Positions 23,207-34,548 of a DNA stretch of 64,000 bases are shown here, piece after piece; position 1 is the first letter of the stretch; the number at the start of each line of letters is the position of its first letter. Source of the DNA: Mimachlamys varia (taxonomy: Eukaryota > Mollusca > Bivalvia > Pectinida > Pectinidae). The stretch spans positions 8,498,501-8,562,500 of the forward strand of contig OX392532.1 of assembly GCA_947623455.1 (NCBI GenBank). The letters are read 5' to 3'. The notes beneath the pieces are model-generated. The model saw only the letters and a program-made list of their open reading frames with translations. It did not search any database and was not told the DNA's origin. Both the position numbers and the translations under genes were made by a program.

Positions 23207-24492
23207 CTTGACTGATGTATGTATGTGGTATGACGAGGTCCGATCATGTTCGGTGGACTAGCCTGTGAACACAGCTCACCTGTACCCGCCATGTGTCACG
23301 TGGTTGGTGTGGTTACAGGTATGTCCTTGGTAGCGTTTCCAATGGAAAAAAACATTCCAGTTACTGTGACATGTACAACGTGAATTATATGATGCTGATA
23401 TAAATGATGATAGAAAGAATCAATTTCGATAACTGCAACCAAGATAAGCAGTAATTACAGAATAAGTCGGTACATTTTTGGACAAAAGAAACTTAAAATA
23501 TTCTAGTCTTTTCCGAGACCTGCAAAATATACAATTACAAATATAAAAAATATATAAGTTTTCCCATACTAAATAGCATTTCTCCTGTTTTGATCGACAG
23601 GGTATTTTTGCTATTGTAGGGCCATCATCATCAGACCAAGGGCAATTCTAATGTCTGATGTCCGCCCGTCCGTTCGTCCTTAACTATTCTTGTTATCGAT
23701 GTTTATCAGTAAGAAGTGAAGACAACTTTTGAGTGAGTGAAATCAATATTCGATAAAATGCCCCTCCCACCGGACGTCAATATTAAATATGACTATTTGG
23801 TGCAATGAAATACTTTCGACTTCACTAAATATTAATGTGCGAGGAACATGCTGGCTGTTAGATTTCTTAAAATTACTTAAAATCGTTCTAACGGTATAAC
23901 GTAAAAATGTATTATATAGTAGGACGAAACAACATTGGTGAACTGGTTTTCTGTGTGAACGAGATTTGTTTTGAGAGGGGGGGGGGGTCAACGTAGACTA
24001 GCGTGATAGTATACCTGTAATGACAGCATCTTTATTCACAATCATATAGTAATTATATATAATGAACCTAGTTTTTACTGGTTCACGTACGGTTACAGTT
24101 ACATACTAATTCAAGTTACAATGACCGCACTTTGAGTGTATTCATACCGTGATAACCACCACAGCACTAGTGATTATCATTGGAAGGATATTAAATACAT
24201 CTTTACCACCACACCGCTAGTGACCGGTCTTAAGTAACTGTTGATAATCATTGAAAACGGACAACTACATGTAGGTCAACGGTTTAATTCAGTGGTCACC
24301 CAGACCAGGTAGTTTTAATGTTTGGACAGTGTGTGCTTATCGTGTATCGGATTTCGGGTAGTTTTACACGTAAACCATCTTGATAAAGGGTAGTCTTGAC
24401 GGATTGTAAATTGTGCATTCTAGTTTACGCTTTGCTGATGCATTCTGTCTGGATGTTCTATTTTCTACAGTTGCCTTAAGTGTGTGTAAGTA
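23207..24492. promoter_or_regulatory. Head-to-head intergenic region, likely bidirectional promoter area
   Basis: Lies between the divergent 299-residue gene and the SLC28 gene. It contains a CACGTG E-box (about 23299), fragments of the dispersed element also seen in the HIRA intron (about 23620-23710) and a G-run near 23978-23987. A good acceptor (TTCTATTTTCTACAG, ending 24470) sits 22 bases before the SLC28 ATG, so a 5' non-coding exon probably exists upstream. No TATA box was convincingly placed. Confidence 0.4.
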
Positions 24493-27400
24493 ATGGGTGT
24501 CTGCGGAGATCCAACCTTGACCGGAGACAATGTAGAACCGCTGGTCAGTAACCTTATAACCGATACTGGACCCAATGACGGACGGCGCACTCGCCGACCC
24601 CGCTGTGCCCCGCCTAGGGTGGTTGACGCTTCAGATACGTTTGGTACGTTGTTGGACACCACATCAGATTCACTGAACAACTGTAAGAAATGGACCTGGC
24701 ACCGGCTTATCGACCTTTTCTATGTGGCGTCAATGGTCGGTTACGTTGTTTATATCGTCTACGCCGTCATCTACGACCCGTCGTCGTCGTTCTGGTCCAT
24801 CGTCGACGCCACTTTGGTGGTGCTCTTTGTCGTTCATCGCTTCATACATCTCAGGGACATCGCCAAGTTCATCGCCAAACCCATCAGATTCCGAATACTT
24901 GCCAGGAGACGCTGTAGAATAAAAACGAAGACTTGGAGGATGTTCCGAAGGTAAATCGGGTTAGGGTGCCCCGTAGTCCGGAGAGTTCTAGCTCTGTTCC
25001 ACTAAATATTGGAATCAGCTGTCCCGATATTTAGTAGATCAGAGAGTCAGAACCCTTCGGACTAGGAGTCATGGTGATAAAATGAACTAAAGTCTCCGTT
25101 GATACTCGGGTTTTGGGCTGTTTTTGTCTTTACCGTTGATTTGCAATGCTTGCTTTCCCGATAATTAAAATTGTTGCCGTCAAATCAGTCTTTTAACATA
25201 TAAACATATTAAGACACTCACATGAGAAATGCTTGCTCATTCAAGTAAGCAAGCTTCAAATTATATTTACATATTGCATGTAATTGTGTTCTATCTCTTT
25301 AATATGATATTCCACAACCTTGTATTGTGTCTGTTTTTAAGATCCGGGTTTACGGTTTTGGCGACATCTCTTTGAACAACAATATATAGTATATACAGTA
25401 ATATCTGCACACTCAATAAACAAATTGTCGGTCTAACCCAGGGAAACTAGGGGCTCCAAAAAGGGTTCAGTAAGTGTCCGACTTCCCGGTCATTAATATT
25501 GGTAACTAGTTCCTGGTCTCCCGGCCATGTACCCGGTTAACCGGTTCCTGGTCTCCCGGCCGAGTACCCGGTTAACCGGTTCCTGGTCTCCCGGCCGAGT
25601 ACCCGGTTAACCGGTTCCTGGACTCCCGGCCGAGTACCCGGTTAACCGGTTCCTGGTCTCCCGGCCGAGTACCCGGTTAACCGGTTCCTGGTCCCGGCCG
25701 AGTACCCGGTTAACCGGTTCCTGGTCTCCCGGCCGAGTACCCGGTTCACCGGTTATTAGTAATTGTTGACTACCCTAGTTTAAATGTATAATGGTCATTC
25801 GAGCATTTTTCAAACTGAGCTAGTCAAATCTATATGAAGTGGTTGTAGGAGGTGAAACTGAAGTAAAATAGGATTCTATGTACGGCAAATTAAAAGAGAC
25901 CTCCTACAAGCGAGACACCAGTTTCCACTGTGTTTTCCTATATCAAGTTACCTCCCCTTGATATTTCTATTAACCACCGGTTACACCAATGAGCAAAGTA
26001 CTAGGCATGACACCGCGGCGCCCAGGGTTTAATCCCTGGTCTGTCACGCTAGTTTCCAACATTTGTTGTTTGTATATTGTCTTAATATTTTGTATAGTGT
26101 TTATTTTATAAAACAAATTTGCCTAAAACCCCATCATCCGTAAGTAACGCGGATTTTAAGCATAACAATTACAGGCCCAGTATAAGTAACTTAAGGCAAT
26201 TTTTCGTGATTCTGAAAAAAATCAGTTGATAACCATGCAAAAATAAGCCTAAAACGAAGAAGTGAATCTGAGCGGTAACTAACAAGAAACTCTTGACAAA
26301 AAAATTCAAAGAATTGAAAATAATTCAGGTGGGGCCCATTTCAACAACAAGCCGAAGTTAGAAGACAGTTCAAAATGGACGTGTGTTTACAAACACCGAG
26401 TTTCAACTGCTGCTGTGCCGGTAACCGTGTAAATATTCATCTTGAAGTTGCTGATATTAGTTAATCTAAACTAAATCTATAAATATGATAAGTTATTAGG
26501 CTTGATTTTCGCTTCAAGGGCCTTGAAACATGAGGATACTTGCCATGGCGTAAATGCTGAAGTAACTTTCCAGGCACCCTTCTTTAATGTGTTGCTATGT
26601 TTGTTCCAGGTGTACGACTCTCATTGCTGTCCTGGCAATACTCATATTCCTGGCTATTGACCTACGAGCCGACTCGGAGAGACTCGTCTCCCTGGGTGGT
26701 CTGTGTTTAATGGTCTTCATCGTCTTTATCACGTCCAAATCTCCCACCAAGGTCAGTACAATGTGGCGGCCACTGTCTATCTGTGTGCCCAGATCCCCCA
26801 CCAAGGTAAGTACAATGTGGCGGCCACAGTCTGTCTGTGTGTCCAGGTCCCCCACCAAGGTCAGTACAATGTCGCGGCCACAGTCTATCTGTGTGTCCTG
26901 ATCCCCCACCAAGGTCAGTACAATGTGGCGGTCAGTCTATCAGTGTGTCCAGATTCCCCACCAAGGTCAGTACAATGTGGCGGTCAGTCTATCTGTGTGT
27001 CCAGATTCCCCACCAAGGTCAGTACAATGTGGCGGTCAGTCTATCTGTGTGTCCAGATTCCCCACCAAGGTCAGTACAATGTGGCGGCCACAGTCTATCT
27101 GTGTTCAGGTTCCCCACCAAGGTCAGTACAATGTGGCGGCCACAGTCAGTCTGTGTGTCCAGGTCCCCCACCAAGGTCAGTACAATGTGGTGGCCACAGT
27201 CTATCTGTGTGTCCAGGTCCCCCACCAAGGTCAGTACAATGTGGCGGCCACAGTCTATCTGTGTTCAGGTCCCCCACCAAGGTCAGTACAATGTGGCGGC
27301 CACAGTCTGTCTGTGTGTCCAGGTCCCCCACCAAGGTCAGTACAATGTGGTGGCCACAGTCTATATGTGTGTCCAGGTCCCCCACCAAGGTCAGTACAAT

Positions 27401-30400
27401 GTGGCGGCCACAGTCTATCTGTGCCCCCGAATCCTTCTTCGTTGTGACTTTTTTTTAGGTATTTCTAAAGAGAACGACATACGAAAAATGTCGAGAGGCT
27501 GACTTCGAGTATTGACTTAAGATAAAATACGAACAATATGGAGGCTATAGCGACCAAATTATCATAGAAAGTGATGACTTTCAAACAATAGTTAGAGATG
27601 ACAATAACACGATTGATATACATGCTTTATATGTACTATTTTGTTTTACTTCCGTTTCCAGTTACTATACATGTAACGTCACTTCCGTTCCAGGTGAGCT
27701 GGACGCCGGTTTCATGGGGACTTATACTACAATTTGTTTGGGGTCTAGTGATACTAAGGTGGAAACCAGGGTACGAGATATGCAAATTTGTTGGCGATGG
27801 CGTGTCTGGCTTTCTCAGCTTCACAGATGAAGGATCCAAGTTCGTATTTGACGAAAAAAACTACACGATGCACGTCGTTGCATTCAAGGTATGAAAGTGA
27901 AATTTATGTCAATTCTAATCTAACTATCATCAATACTAGTCACATATAGTCTATTTAGTATGTGTTCCGTCTTCACAAATCCTGCTAATAAGTTGCAGTG
28001 AGTAGACCTTCTGTCTGTGTCTGTCTCCACTAAGTCTATTCACTGTGTTGTACAACAACAACCGTTTCCTGTCTCCACTATTCACTGTGTTGTATGACAA
28101 CATCCGTTTCTTGTCTCCACAGATCCTGCCGGTGGTTGTATACTTCAGTGCCGTGGTTTCTATCTTGTATTACTGGGGGGTGATGCAGTTTGTCATTAAG
28201 GGGCTTGCCAAACTCTTCCAGTACACCATGAAAACCACAGCCATCGAATCCTTCGCTACAGCTGCACATATCTTCATTGGAACGGTGAGATCATGAACAG
28301 CAATATCGCTTAAAACCTATATTTATTTTCTGATGTCTATTGGCAATGTTTTAATTATCTTAATATATTTACATTTTTCCTTCGTCAGGTTAGTAAACTT
28401 TTTGTATAATTACATTATACGCAATGAAAAAAATGCTCGGCGGATTGACATCTGCTTCATTAATGGCGCCATTGACGAATCATTGCGATAACTACAATAT
28501 ATTCCATAACAATTTCCATTGCGTTCTCTAATTATATTTTTTTTTCTTTTATGCGATGAAAAAAATGTATAATAATGGGTCCAACTACCCCCTTCAGTGA
28601 TGTTTTTGTTGGAACAGACAACGTGTGGTTGAGATATAGAATGTTTTGACTGTGATATATTATCTCCCCTGTATTAGGTCGAGTCTTCGATTGCCCTGAA
28701 ACCATTCTTCCGTGACCTCACGCTATCGGAGCTGAACGCCGTGATGACGTCAGGGTTTGCTACTGTGGCGGGAACAGTGATCGCCGCCTACATCGAGTTT
28801 GGGGTATACGTCACAGATGAACTAAAGTCCCGTACATAGCTGTTAAAGACTGGTTATCCTCCAGCCTTTAATACTTGTGTATCTACGTGTGTTACATGTC
28901 GGTCCCCCTATCTGTTGTGTATCCGTCTTAACGTCTGTTACGTATCTCTTTGCCAGAATGCGTCATTTATGTCAGTATGAGAGACTGTTAAATTATGAGG
29001 AGCGTGTTCCATATGTCTTACTGTCTGTTACGTGATCATCTCAGTGGAATCGATTTGATTTAAATATTATTTTGTTTAACACTATCAACAGCTACTGTCA
29101 TGTATTGTCTCTATGTTTATGTGAGGTGAGGGTGTGTGTATTGGGGAGGCTGTGCTATGTTCTTACAAGTCTCCTTGTGCGGAACTCGACTGAAGCCGAC
29201 TCTCTAGTACTATCACACTGAAGTATACTGCTGAAGATCCCGGGAGTTCATTTCACCCATAAATAAACCTCTTACAATCATGCAATTGGGGTGGTAGGTA
29301 CAGTTCTAGCGCATTACCTGCATGGCACCAATGGTTTGGTTACGTTTGTTTCATTTCAACAAATGTTTGTTGACACAAGATCATATAAACATTGTGGATA
29401 AAAGAACAGGCAAAGCCTATAATAATTCTCTCCACAAGACGTTTGCGGCGATTACGTTTGCTTGTGTTTACGTCTTATCAAAGAGACATGCATTCCAGGA
29501 AAATCAAATCTTCAGAAATGAGCATTTTGTTTGCCTACTATCTATAAATTCATTTATTGTCATTGAAGGACGGCAACTGGTTCTCCCGTTATCAGTATAA
29601 TGTGACCGGGTGGGGTGTTTCGCTGGGGGCTTTCGGCAGTATTATTCAGTGTGGTAGCACTTTAACTTTCATTTAAAGGACAAAAAGTGAAGAAGAAAAT
29701 GAATCTGCATTGCCCCCTCTCTCAACATGAATACCCCTGTAAGCCAACATCGTGTTCGCAATTTATTTCTTTCTCTAATCCTAAACTAACAGCGTGCATG
29801 CGTGTTTTATTGTCATGTCAACATCACAAACATATTGAAGCAATACTGCAACTAGTTATGTATAGAAAACTACGAATTAAAAAAAAAGAATAATGCCCTT
29901 TTTGTGCACACATTTACCAAACACCAAGCATTTTGCAAGACTAGTGTGTTGAAGTGTTTGAAAAAACGGTAATAGTTAGGTACAAAACGTCTATTAGTGT
30001 TAAAAGTGTGGGTCTTGCTGCAGTCCGTGCACATATCAAATGTTTTAAAAAGCCTTCTGAATCCATTTAAAAACTTACCTTTTTAACCTCCAAAACCGAC
30101 AATTTCACTATATATATATTGCCCCCCCCCATGTCAACATTATTGCCCCCCCCCCCTTATGTTGGCTTTAACACGGTGACTTTAAATCGACAAAATTTCC
30201 GGACTGTCGCAAGAAGGCAAACGAACATATCGCCGCTTCCCAAATACACACCCTCTCAACCACAGTTGCTTGAATTTCTGTCAGTATATACTTTTTTATT
30301 TATATATGGAGACGCGGCCCATTACTGTAATGGGAGACTTATTTCTACTGACAGAAACTCAAGCAACTGTGTCTCAACAAATTCACCCACATCGCATACA

Positions 30401-33400
30401 CCGGATGGCCGTCCTAAATGACAATGGATGTTAATAGGACGTAACAACAATCAACCAACCATTAAAAGTAATTTTAAATGAATATCTGTCTCGTAGGTTC
30501 CGCCTGAACACGTGATCTCTGCCTCGTTCATGTCGGCTCCGGCCGCTCTCGCTGTGGCCAAACTCGGATGGCCAGAGACCAAACTGAGCAGTGACGTGGA
30601 CAGAGACGTTGTGCTCACGGAAGTCGGGTAGGTACGCTCAGTTATCTCCCTTTATCATGATTATATGTTTTTTTTTATTTGGAAGGTACAACGACAGTTT
30701 TCTAGTTACTATCGATTTAATATTGTTTTTACAGAAAGGAGCTAAACTTGATGGAAGCCGCCTCGGCTGGAGCTATAGCCTCCATTAAACTCATCTCTTA
30801 CGTCGTCGTGAATCTCATCGCCTTCATCTCTCTCCTTGCCTTCATCAATTTTTCATTCTCATTCATGGGAGCGCGTGTTGGTCACCCGGAGTTCACATTT
30901 GAGGTACGTATTTTCCAATCAACACCTCTCGGACTGACAGAACAATCACAGCCCAATCGAATTTCCGGAGTAGAGATTGATCATTCGGGAACCGTCGGCA
31001 ATTTCCGTTAACAAGATTCGGAAAGTGTCGACGGTTCCGGATTGGAAACTGTCATAGAAAGATTTCAGAAAACATTGATTGAAAAATTTCAACTATGAAC
31101 ATAAAGCAGAGGGACAATTTTCACCGAAAGAAAAATTAAGTAAACACATGGTGATAAGGCTGTGACACGTAGTTCCTTCAGTCAACACATGGTGATAAGG
31201 CTGCGATACGTAGTTCCTTCAGTCAACACATGGTGATAAGGCTGCGATACGTAGTTAATTCAGTCAACACGTGGTGATAAGGCTGCGATACGTAGTTCCT
31301 TCAGTCAACACATGGTGATAAGGCTGCGATACGTAGATCCTTCAGTCAACACGTGGTGATAAGGCTGCGATACGTAGTTAATTCAGTCAACACATGGTGA
31401 TAAGGATGCGATACGTAGTTAATTCAGTCAACACGTGGTGGTAAGGCTGCGATACGTAGTTCCTTCAGTCAACACATGGTGATAAGGCTGCGATACGTAG
31501 TTAATTCAGTCAACACATGGTGATAAGGCTGCGATACGTAGATCCTTCAGTCGACACGTGGTGATAAGGCTGCGATACGTAGATCCTTCAGTCAACACGT
31601 GGTGATAAGGCCGCGACACGTAGTTCCTTCAGTCAACACATGGTGATAAGGCTGCGATACGTAGATCCTTCAGTCAATACGTGGTGATAAGGCTGCGATA
31701 CGTAGTTAATTCAGTCAACACGTGGTGATAAGGCCGCGATACGTAGTTCCTTCAGTCAACACGTGGTGATAAGGCCGCGATACGTAGTTCCTTCAGTCAA
31801 GACATGGTGATAAAGGTTATCAAGCGCACGCCCGTGATATGACGTTAAACGAAAGTAATTTTAGCAGTTTTATCAGAGATTATTTCGGTGACATGCCGTT
31901 TACACATTGAAATGTCGTGTAGCCTCAGCGATGGGGTTTGTTGAAGTTTGTTAATAACATATACATGATAAACATTATATAGAATATAGATATACAGTTG
32001 TTCTAAAATAATATATATTCATACCTCATAACAGCATCTTCATCACTATGAAACTTACTATAGCCAAATTGGCAATAGGTGTGAAAACAGAAATGTATAC
32101 AAAGTGAGACAACGTATTTGTCAAATGTATGCTAGCTGAGACTATAAACCCTTGTCCGTTGCCTTGGTGATGAGTTTGTTTAACTGTGTTACAGTTTATG
32201 TGTTCGTACGCATTCATGCCCCTTGCCTTGGTGATGGGAGTCCGATGGCAGGACTGTGGCAAGGTAGCCAAGCTTATAGGCAAGAAAATATTCATCAACG
32301 AGTTCCTGTCCTTCGCCGATCTCGGGGAAATGATCAAGAACAATGAGCTAGATGTAAGTACTGTAATGGTTATAGGTCAACCAATTATCAATAGGACGTT
32401 TAACATTGGTCGTAAATATACTGTAACAGAATATCACGTAAAGTGTAAGAAATTAAAACATGTGGAAATCCCACTTTACATTCATAATGAAGTTAGCCAG
32501 AATTATACTGAAAGCGTTCTATAGCTGAAGACCCCGAAAGTTGTCTTCATTTCACACCTTTAACAAGACGCAAACAACGCATCTCAAACAAGCGTTTGTT
32601 TTCAAAATAATGGCGAAAATCGTTCAAGACTGATTTGAAATCTTTAAATGTTGATAAATGTATTCTGACTTAAAGCAATTTGTGTCATGTTTCGAATTTC
32701 ATAAATCATATCACTATAAAACTGTTTCCATCAAATAGCCACAGAATGAATTGTTATTTTAATAAAATCATTATACTGTGAACGATTTTGTTTTACTTTG
32801 GTTCCCACTTTGAGGACCTGACATTTACTTAGAAGTTACCAAGATTTACATTTCCGGAACACCTTGTCTTATATCTTGTACTTTTTCAAATGCCTCCGTG
32901 TAAATATTTTCTTGGTTCATATTTTACCCCTGGTTTAATCGTTTTGAGTTATAATTATGCCCTTTTTTAATCTATTCTTTTGGACGATAAACAAATGAAA
33001 AGTTTTAGATCTTCTTTCATAGTCAAGAAAACACTGGGGTACCTCGAGGTGTACGAGTTGGAAGCACCGAAGTTCAACTGTATATAGATATACGACAGTT
33101 GTACATTTAATTGTAAAGTCTGTTGTTTGTAAAAAGTCTAGATTTAAAAATGTAGAATTATTTTCCATTGTGCTAGATTTGCTAAACATACCCACACTTA
33201 CATTTTAGACTTCTATTTCAATATAGAATCCTTACTTATTTTCAAACCTGGCCTTTTTATCTGAACCGCTATGTTATACAGAACAGGTCCGCAGTAATCA
33301 CTACCTACATCCTGTGCGGGTTCGGCAGTGTGGCTGCCATGGGGATCAACTTCGGAGCCCTTACAGCGGCGGAACCTAGCAGACGACAGGACTACGCAAA

Positions 33401-33883
33401 AGGCATGTTCAGGGCCATGATTGGCGGGAATATCGCGTGCTTTATGACGGCATGCGTGGCAGGTGAGGAAAGACATCTTTGTATAGATTTAACATTACAA
33501 CTGAGTATGCTTTTTCTGGACCTAAAAACTTTAAGAAACCATTAATTTGGCAAGGTTCAGAGAACGTAAGACAATCTTATCGTCATACCCGATGTATCAG
33601 TATGTGTAATTCTTACATTTAGTCGACATGGATCTAAATAACAAAAGACAAACATTTATAAACGGGTGATTTTGCAGATTGAGTAATTCAGTCGAAGGAG
33701 ACCAAATAGCAAAGACACAAATTAGTATTTTATTTATAAAGCATTCATACTTTGTCTGTACCAACAGGAATGCTGTACCAGGAGTCTATCTTCCTCACCA
33801 GTACCAACATTACCGCTACTAACGGAACGTCCCTGGCACTCAACGTCAGTATAGCAGACAACGTCGCCTACCAGATCACGTGA
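24493..33883 (+). CDS. Concentrative nucleoside transporter-like protein (SLC28/CNT), copy 1
   Basis: CNTs are plasma-membrane, cation-coupled nucleoside importers. Ten exons: 24493-24950, 26610-26751, 27694-27888, 28123-28284, 28678-28803, 30497-30627, 30735-30903, 32195-32353, 33282-33462 and 33768-33883. Together they make 1839 bases (612 residues plus stop), with GT-AG borders and matching phases. The N-terminal tail (1-72) is hydrophilic, with membrane segments near 73-94 and 99-118. Family blocks include GSKFVF, VVSILYYWGVMQ, LTLSELNAVMTSGFATVAGT, ISASFMSAPAAL, LMEAASAG, NLIAFISLLAFIN and IFINEF (Glu497). The binding regions depart from the norm: AHIFIGTVES (His314, Thr319, Val320, Glu321) and CGFGSVAA (526-533). 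The C-terminal tail has NIT, NGT and NVS glycosylation sequons. A 13-copy minisatellite multiplies the exon 2 donor. Confidence 0.92.
24974..25064. repeat. Foldback element with ~37-bp arms
   Basis: TAGTCCGGAGAGTTCT...ACTAAATAT pairs with ATATTTAGT...AGAACCCTTCGGACTA across a 17-base loop. A few mismatches and one bulge are present. It starts 24 bases after the exon 1 donor. Confidence 0.8.
25507..25756. repeat. 35-bp minisatellite, 7 copies, each with a 12-bp palindrome
   Basis: Units run GTTCCTGGTCTCCCGGCC then GAGTACCCGGTTAACCG. Each full junction contains the perfect palindrome CCGGTTAACCGG. One unit is 3 bp short (about 25690). Confidence 0.93.
26176..26515 (-). mobile_element. Truncated MITE related to 34184-34548
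   Basis: In reverse orientation it matches the full element over about 330 bp, including the segments around AAGCGAAAATCAAGCCTAAT and GGGCCCCACCTGAATTATTT. The end at 26174-26195 (AGGCCCAGTATAAGTAACTT) is intact-looking. The other end has lost its terminal repeat. Confidence 0.75.
26741..27432 (+). repeat. 52-54 bp minisatellite duplicating the SLC28 exon 2 end and donor
   Basis: The true junction CTCCCACCAAG|GTCAGTAC lies at 26751/26752. CCCACCAAG followed by GTCAGT (GTAAGT once) recurs with donors at 26806, 26860, 26914, 26966, 27018, 27070, 27122, 27176, 27230, 27282, 27336 and 27390, giving 13 donors in all. Unit lengths are 54 or 52 bp. Each unit also has a pyrimidine/GT-rich tract ending CCAG or CAG just before the exon-derived piece. 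Long frames in all three plus frames are products of this array, not genes. Confidence 0.97.
28037..28120 (+). repeat. 42-bp duplication abutting the exon 4 acceptor
   Basis: Two 42-bp copies (28037-28078 and 28079-28120), both ending GTCTCCAC. The second is followed directly by the AG of the exon 4 splice acceptor; after the first, TA stands in place of AG. Confidence 0.88.
28804..30496. other. SLC28 copy 1, intron 5
   Basis: Read-through past exon 5 would add a dozen residues and stop at a TAG near 28837. AATAAA occurs near 29262. Two C-runs lie at about 30122-30155. A 26-bp inverted repeat (30261-30286 with 30346-30371) encloses a smaller palindrome at 30320-30336 (CCATTAC/GTAATGG). A dispersed-repeat tail around 30385-30440 resembles 58958-59010. 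Short open frames here have no recognisable relatives. Confidence 0.45.
30988..31038. repeat. Hairpin element, copy 1
   Basis: 20-base arms GGAACCGTCGGCAATTTCCG and CGGAAAGTGTCGACGGTTCC pair with few mismatches. A related hairpin is at 37504-37550. Confidence 0.8.
31142..31814. repeat. 41-bp minisatellite in SLC28 copy 1 intron 7, ~16 copies
   Basis: Units contain GTCAACACATGGTGATAAGG then CTGCGATACGTAG. Copies switch between CACATG and CACGTG, and between TAGTTCC, TAGATCC and TAGTTAA. TACGTA is present in nearly all units. It does not touch a splice site. Confidence 0.95.
32354..33281. other. SLC28 copy 1, intron 8
   Basis: Contains the detached retroelement tail at 32786-32955 and no other recognisable feature. 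Confidence 0.5.
32786..32955 (+). mobile_element. Retroelement 3' tail fragment
   Basis: Aligns by eye with 17341-17520: GACATTTACTTAGAAGTTAC, CCGGAACACCTTGTCTTAT, then CCCCTGGTTTAATCG. No RT sequence precedes it, which fits a 5'-truncated insertion. Confidence 0.55.
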
Positions 33884-34183
33884 CCACCCACGTGACATCC
33901 GTGATAAAGTTGAGGATGTCGTTCCATAGACCGAACCAATATTAACTGATACAGTCTACATAAAATACTGATGTCATACCTGCAGGTTTTTAACACATAA
34001 CCCTGTTATGGTTCATCGTATGACGTAATACGCTGGTAGTCTCTGCATCAGGTTACCATGGTATCAAAGCCGATGTGGCACCGTTTCGCAGGCTAGTTGA
34101 CGGCCCAGTATACGTAGCTTTTGGCAAAACTTGAAGCGAAAATCAAGCCTAATAACTTCTTATATATTTATAGATTTAGTTAA
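33884..34183. other. Downstream of SLC28 copy 1: probable 3' UTR and a partial MITE end
   Basis: No gene. From about 34101 to 34179 there is a second, incomplete copy of the left end of the MITE that begins at 34184. AATAAA at 34724-34729, beyond the MITE, is the first plausible polyadenylation signal, so the 3' UTR may include the MITE. Confidence 0.4.
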
Positions 34184-34548
34184 AGGCCCAATATACGTAA
34201 CTTTCGGCAAAACTTGAAGCGAAAATCAAGCCTAATAAGTTATTATATTTTACGATTTAGCTAAGATTAACTGATATCATCAATATTCAAGATGAATTCT
34301 TTCGCGGTTACCGGTACAGCAGCAGTTGAAAAACGGTATTTGTAAACACGCGTCTATTTCGAACTGTCTTCTACCATCGGCTTGTTGTTGAAGTGGGCCC
34401 CACCTGAATTATTTTCAATTCTTTGGATTTGTCAAGAGTTTCTTGTTAGTTACCGCTCAGGTTTACTACATTTTAGGCTTATTTTTGAATGGGTATCAAC
34501 TATTTTTTTTTCATAATTTTCAAAAAATTTCTGAAGTTACGTGGGCCT
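34184..34548. mobile_element. 365-bp MITE with TTAA flanks (piggyBac-type target)
   Basis: Terminal repeats AGGCCCAATATACGTAACTT and AAGTTACGTGGGCCT are imperfect inverse complements. The element is flanked by TTAA at 34180-34183 and 34549-34552, the target duplication typical of piggyBac-family elements. No coding capacity. A truncated relative lies in intron 1 of the adjacent gene. Confidence 0.75.

Larger units (their letters stand above)
24951..26609. other. SLC28 copy 1, intron 1
   Basis: Contains a hairpin element (24974-25064), a 35-bp palindromic minisatellite (25507-25756) and a truncated MITE (about 26176-26515). A GGTTTAATCCC B-box-like motif near 26028 could be a SINE remnant. 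No extra exon seen. Confidence 0.55.

Noticed and set aside
26703..27502. Overlapping frames of 174-251 codons with SPTKVSTMWRPQS repeats
   Set aside because: All arise from the 52-54 bp donor array lying in intron 2 of SLC28 copy 1.
29322..29600. 92-codon plus-strand frame in SLC28 intron 5
   Set aside because: No recognisable motif, no supporting splice sites in the right phase, and it lies in an AT-rich intron; chance is the simplest explanation.
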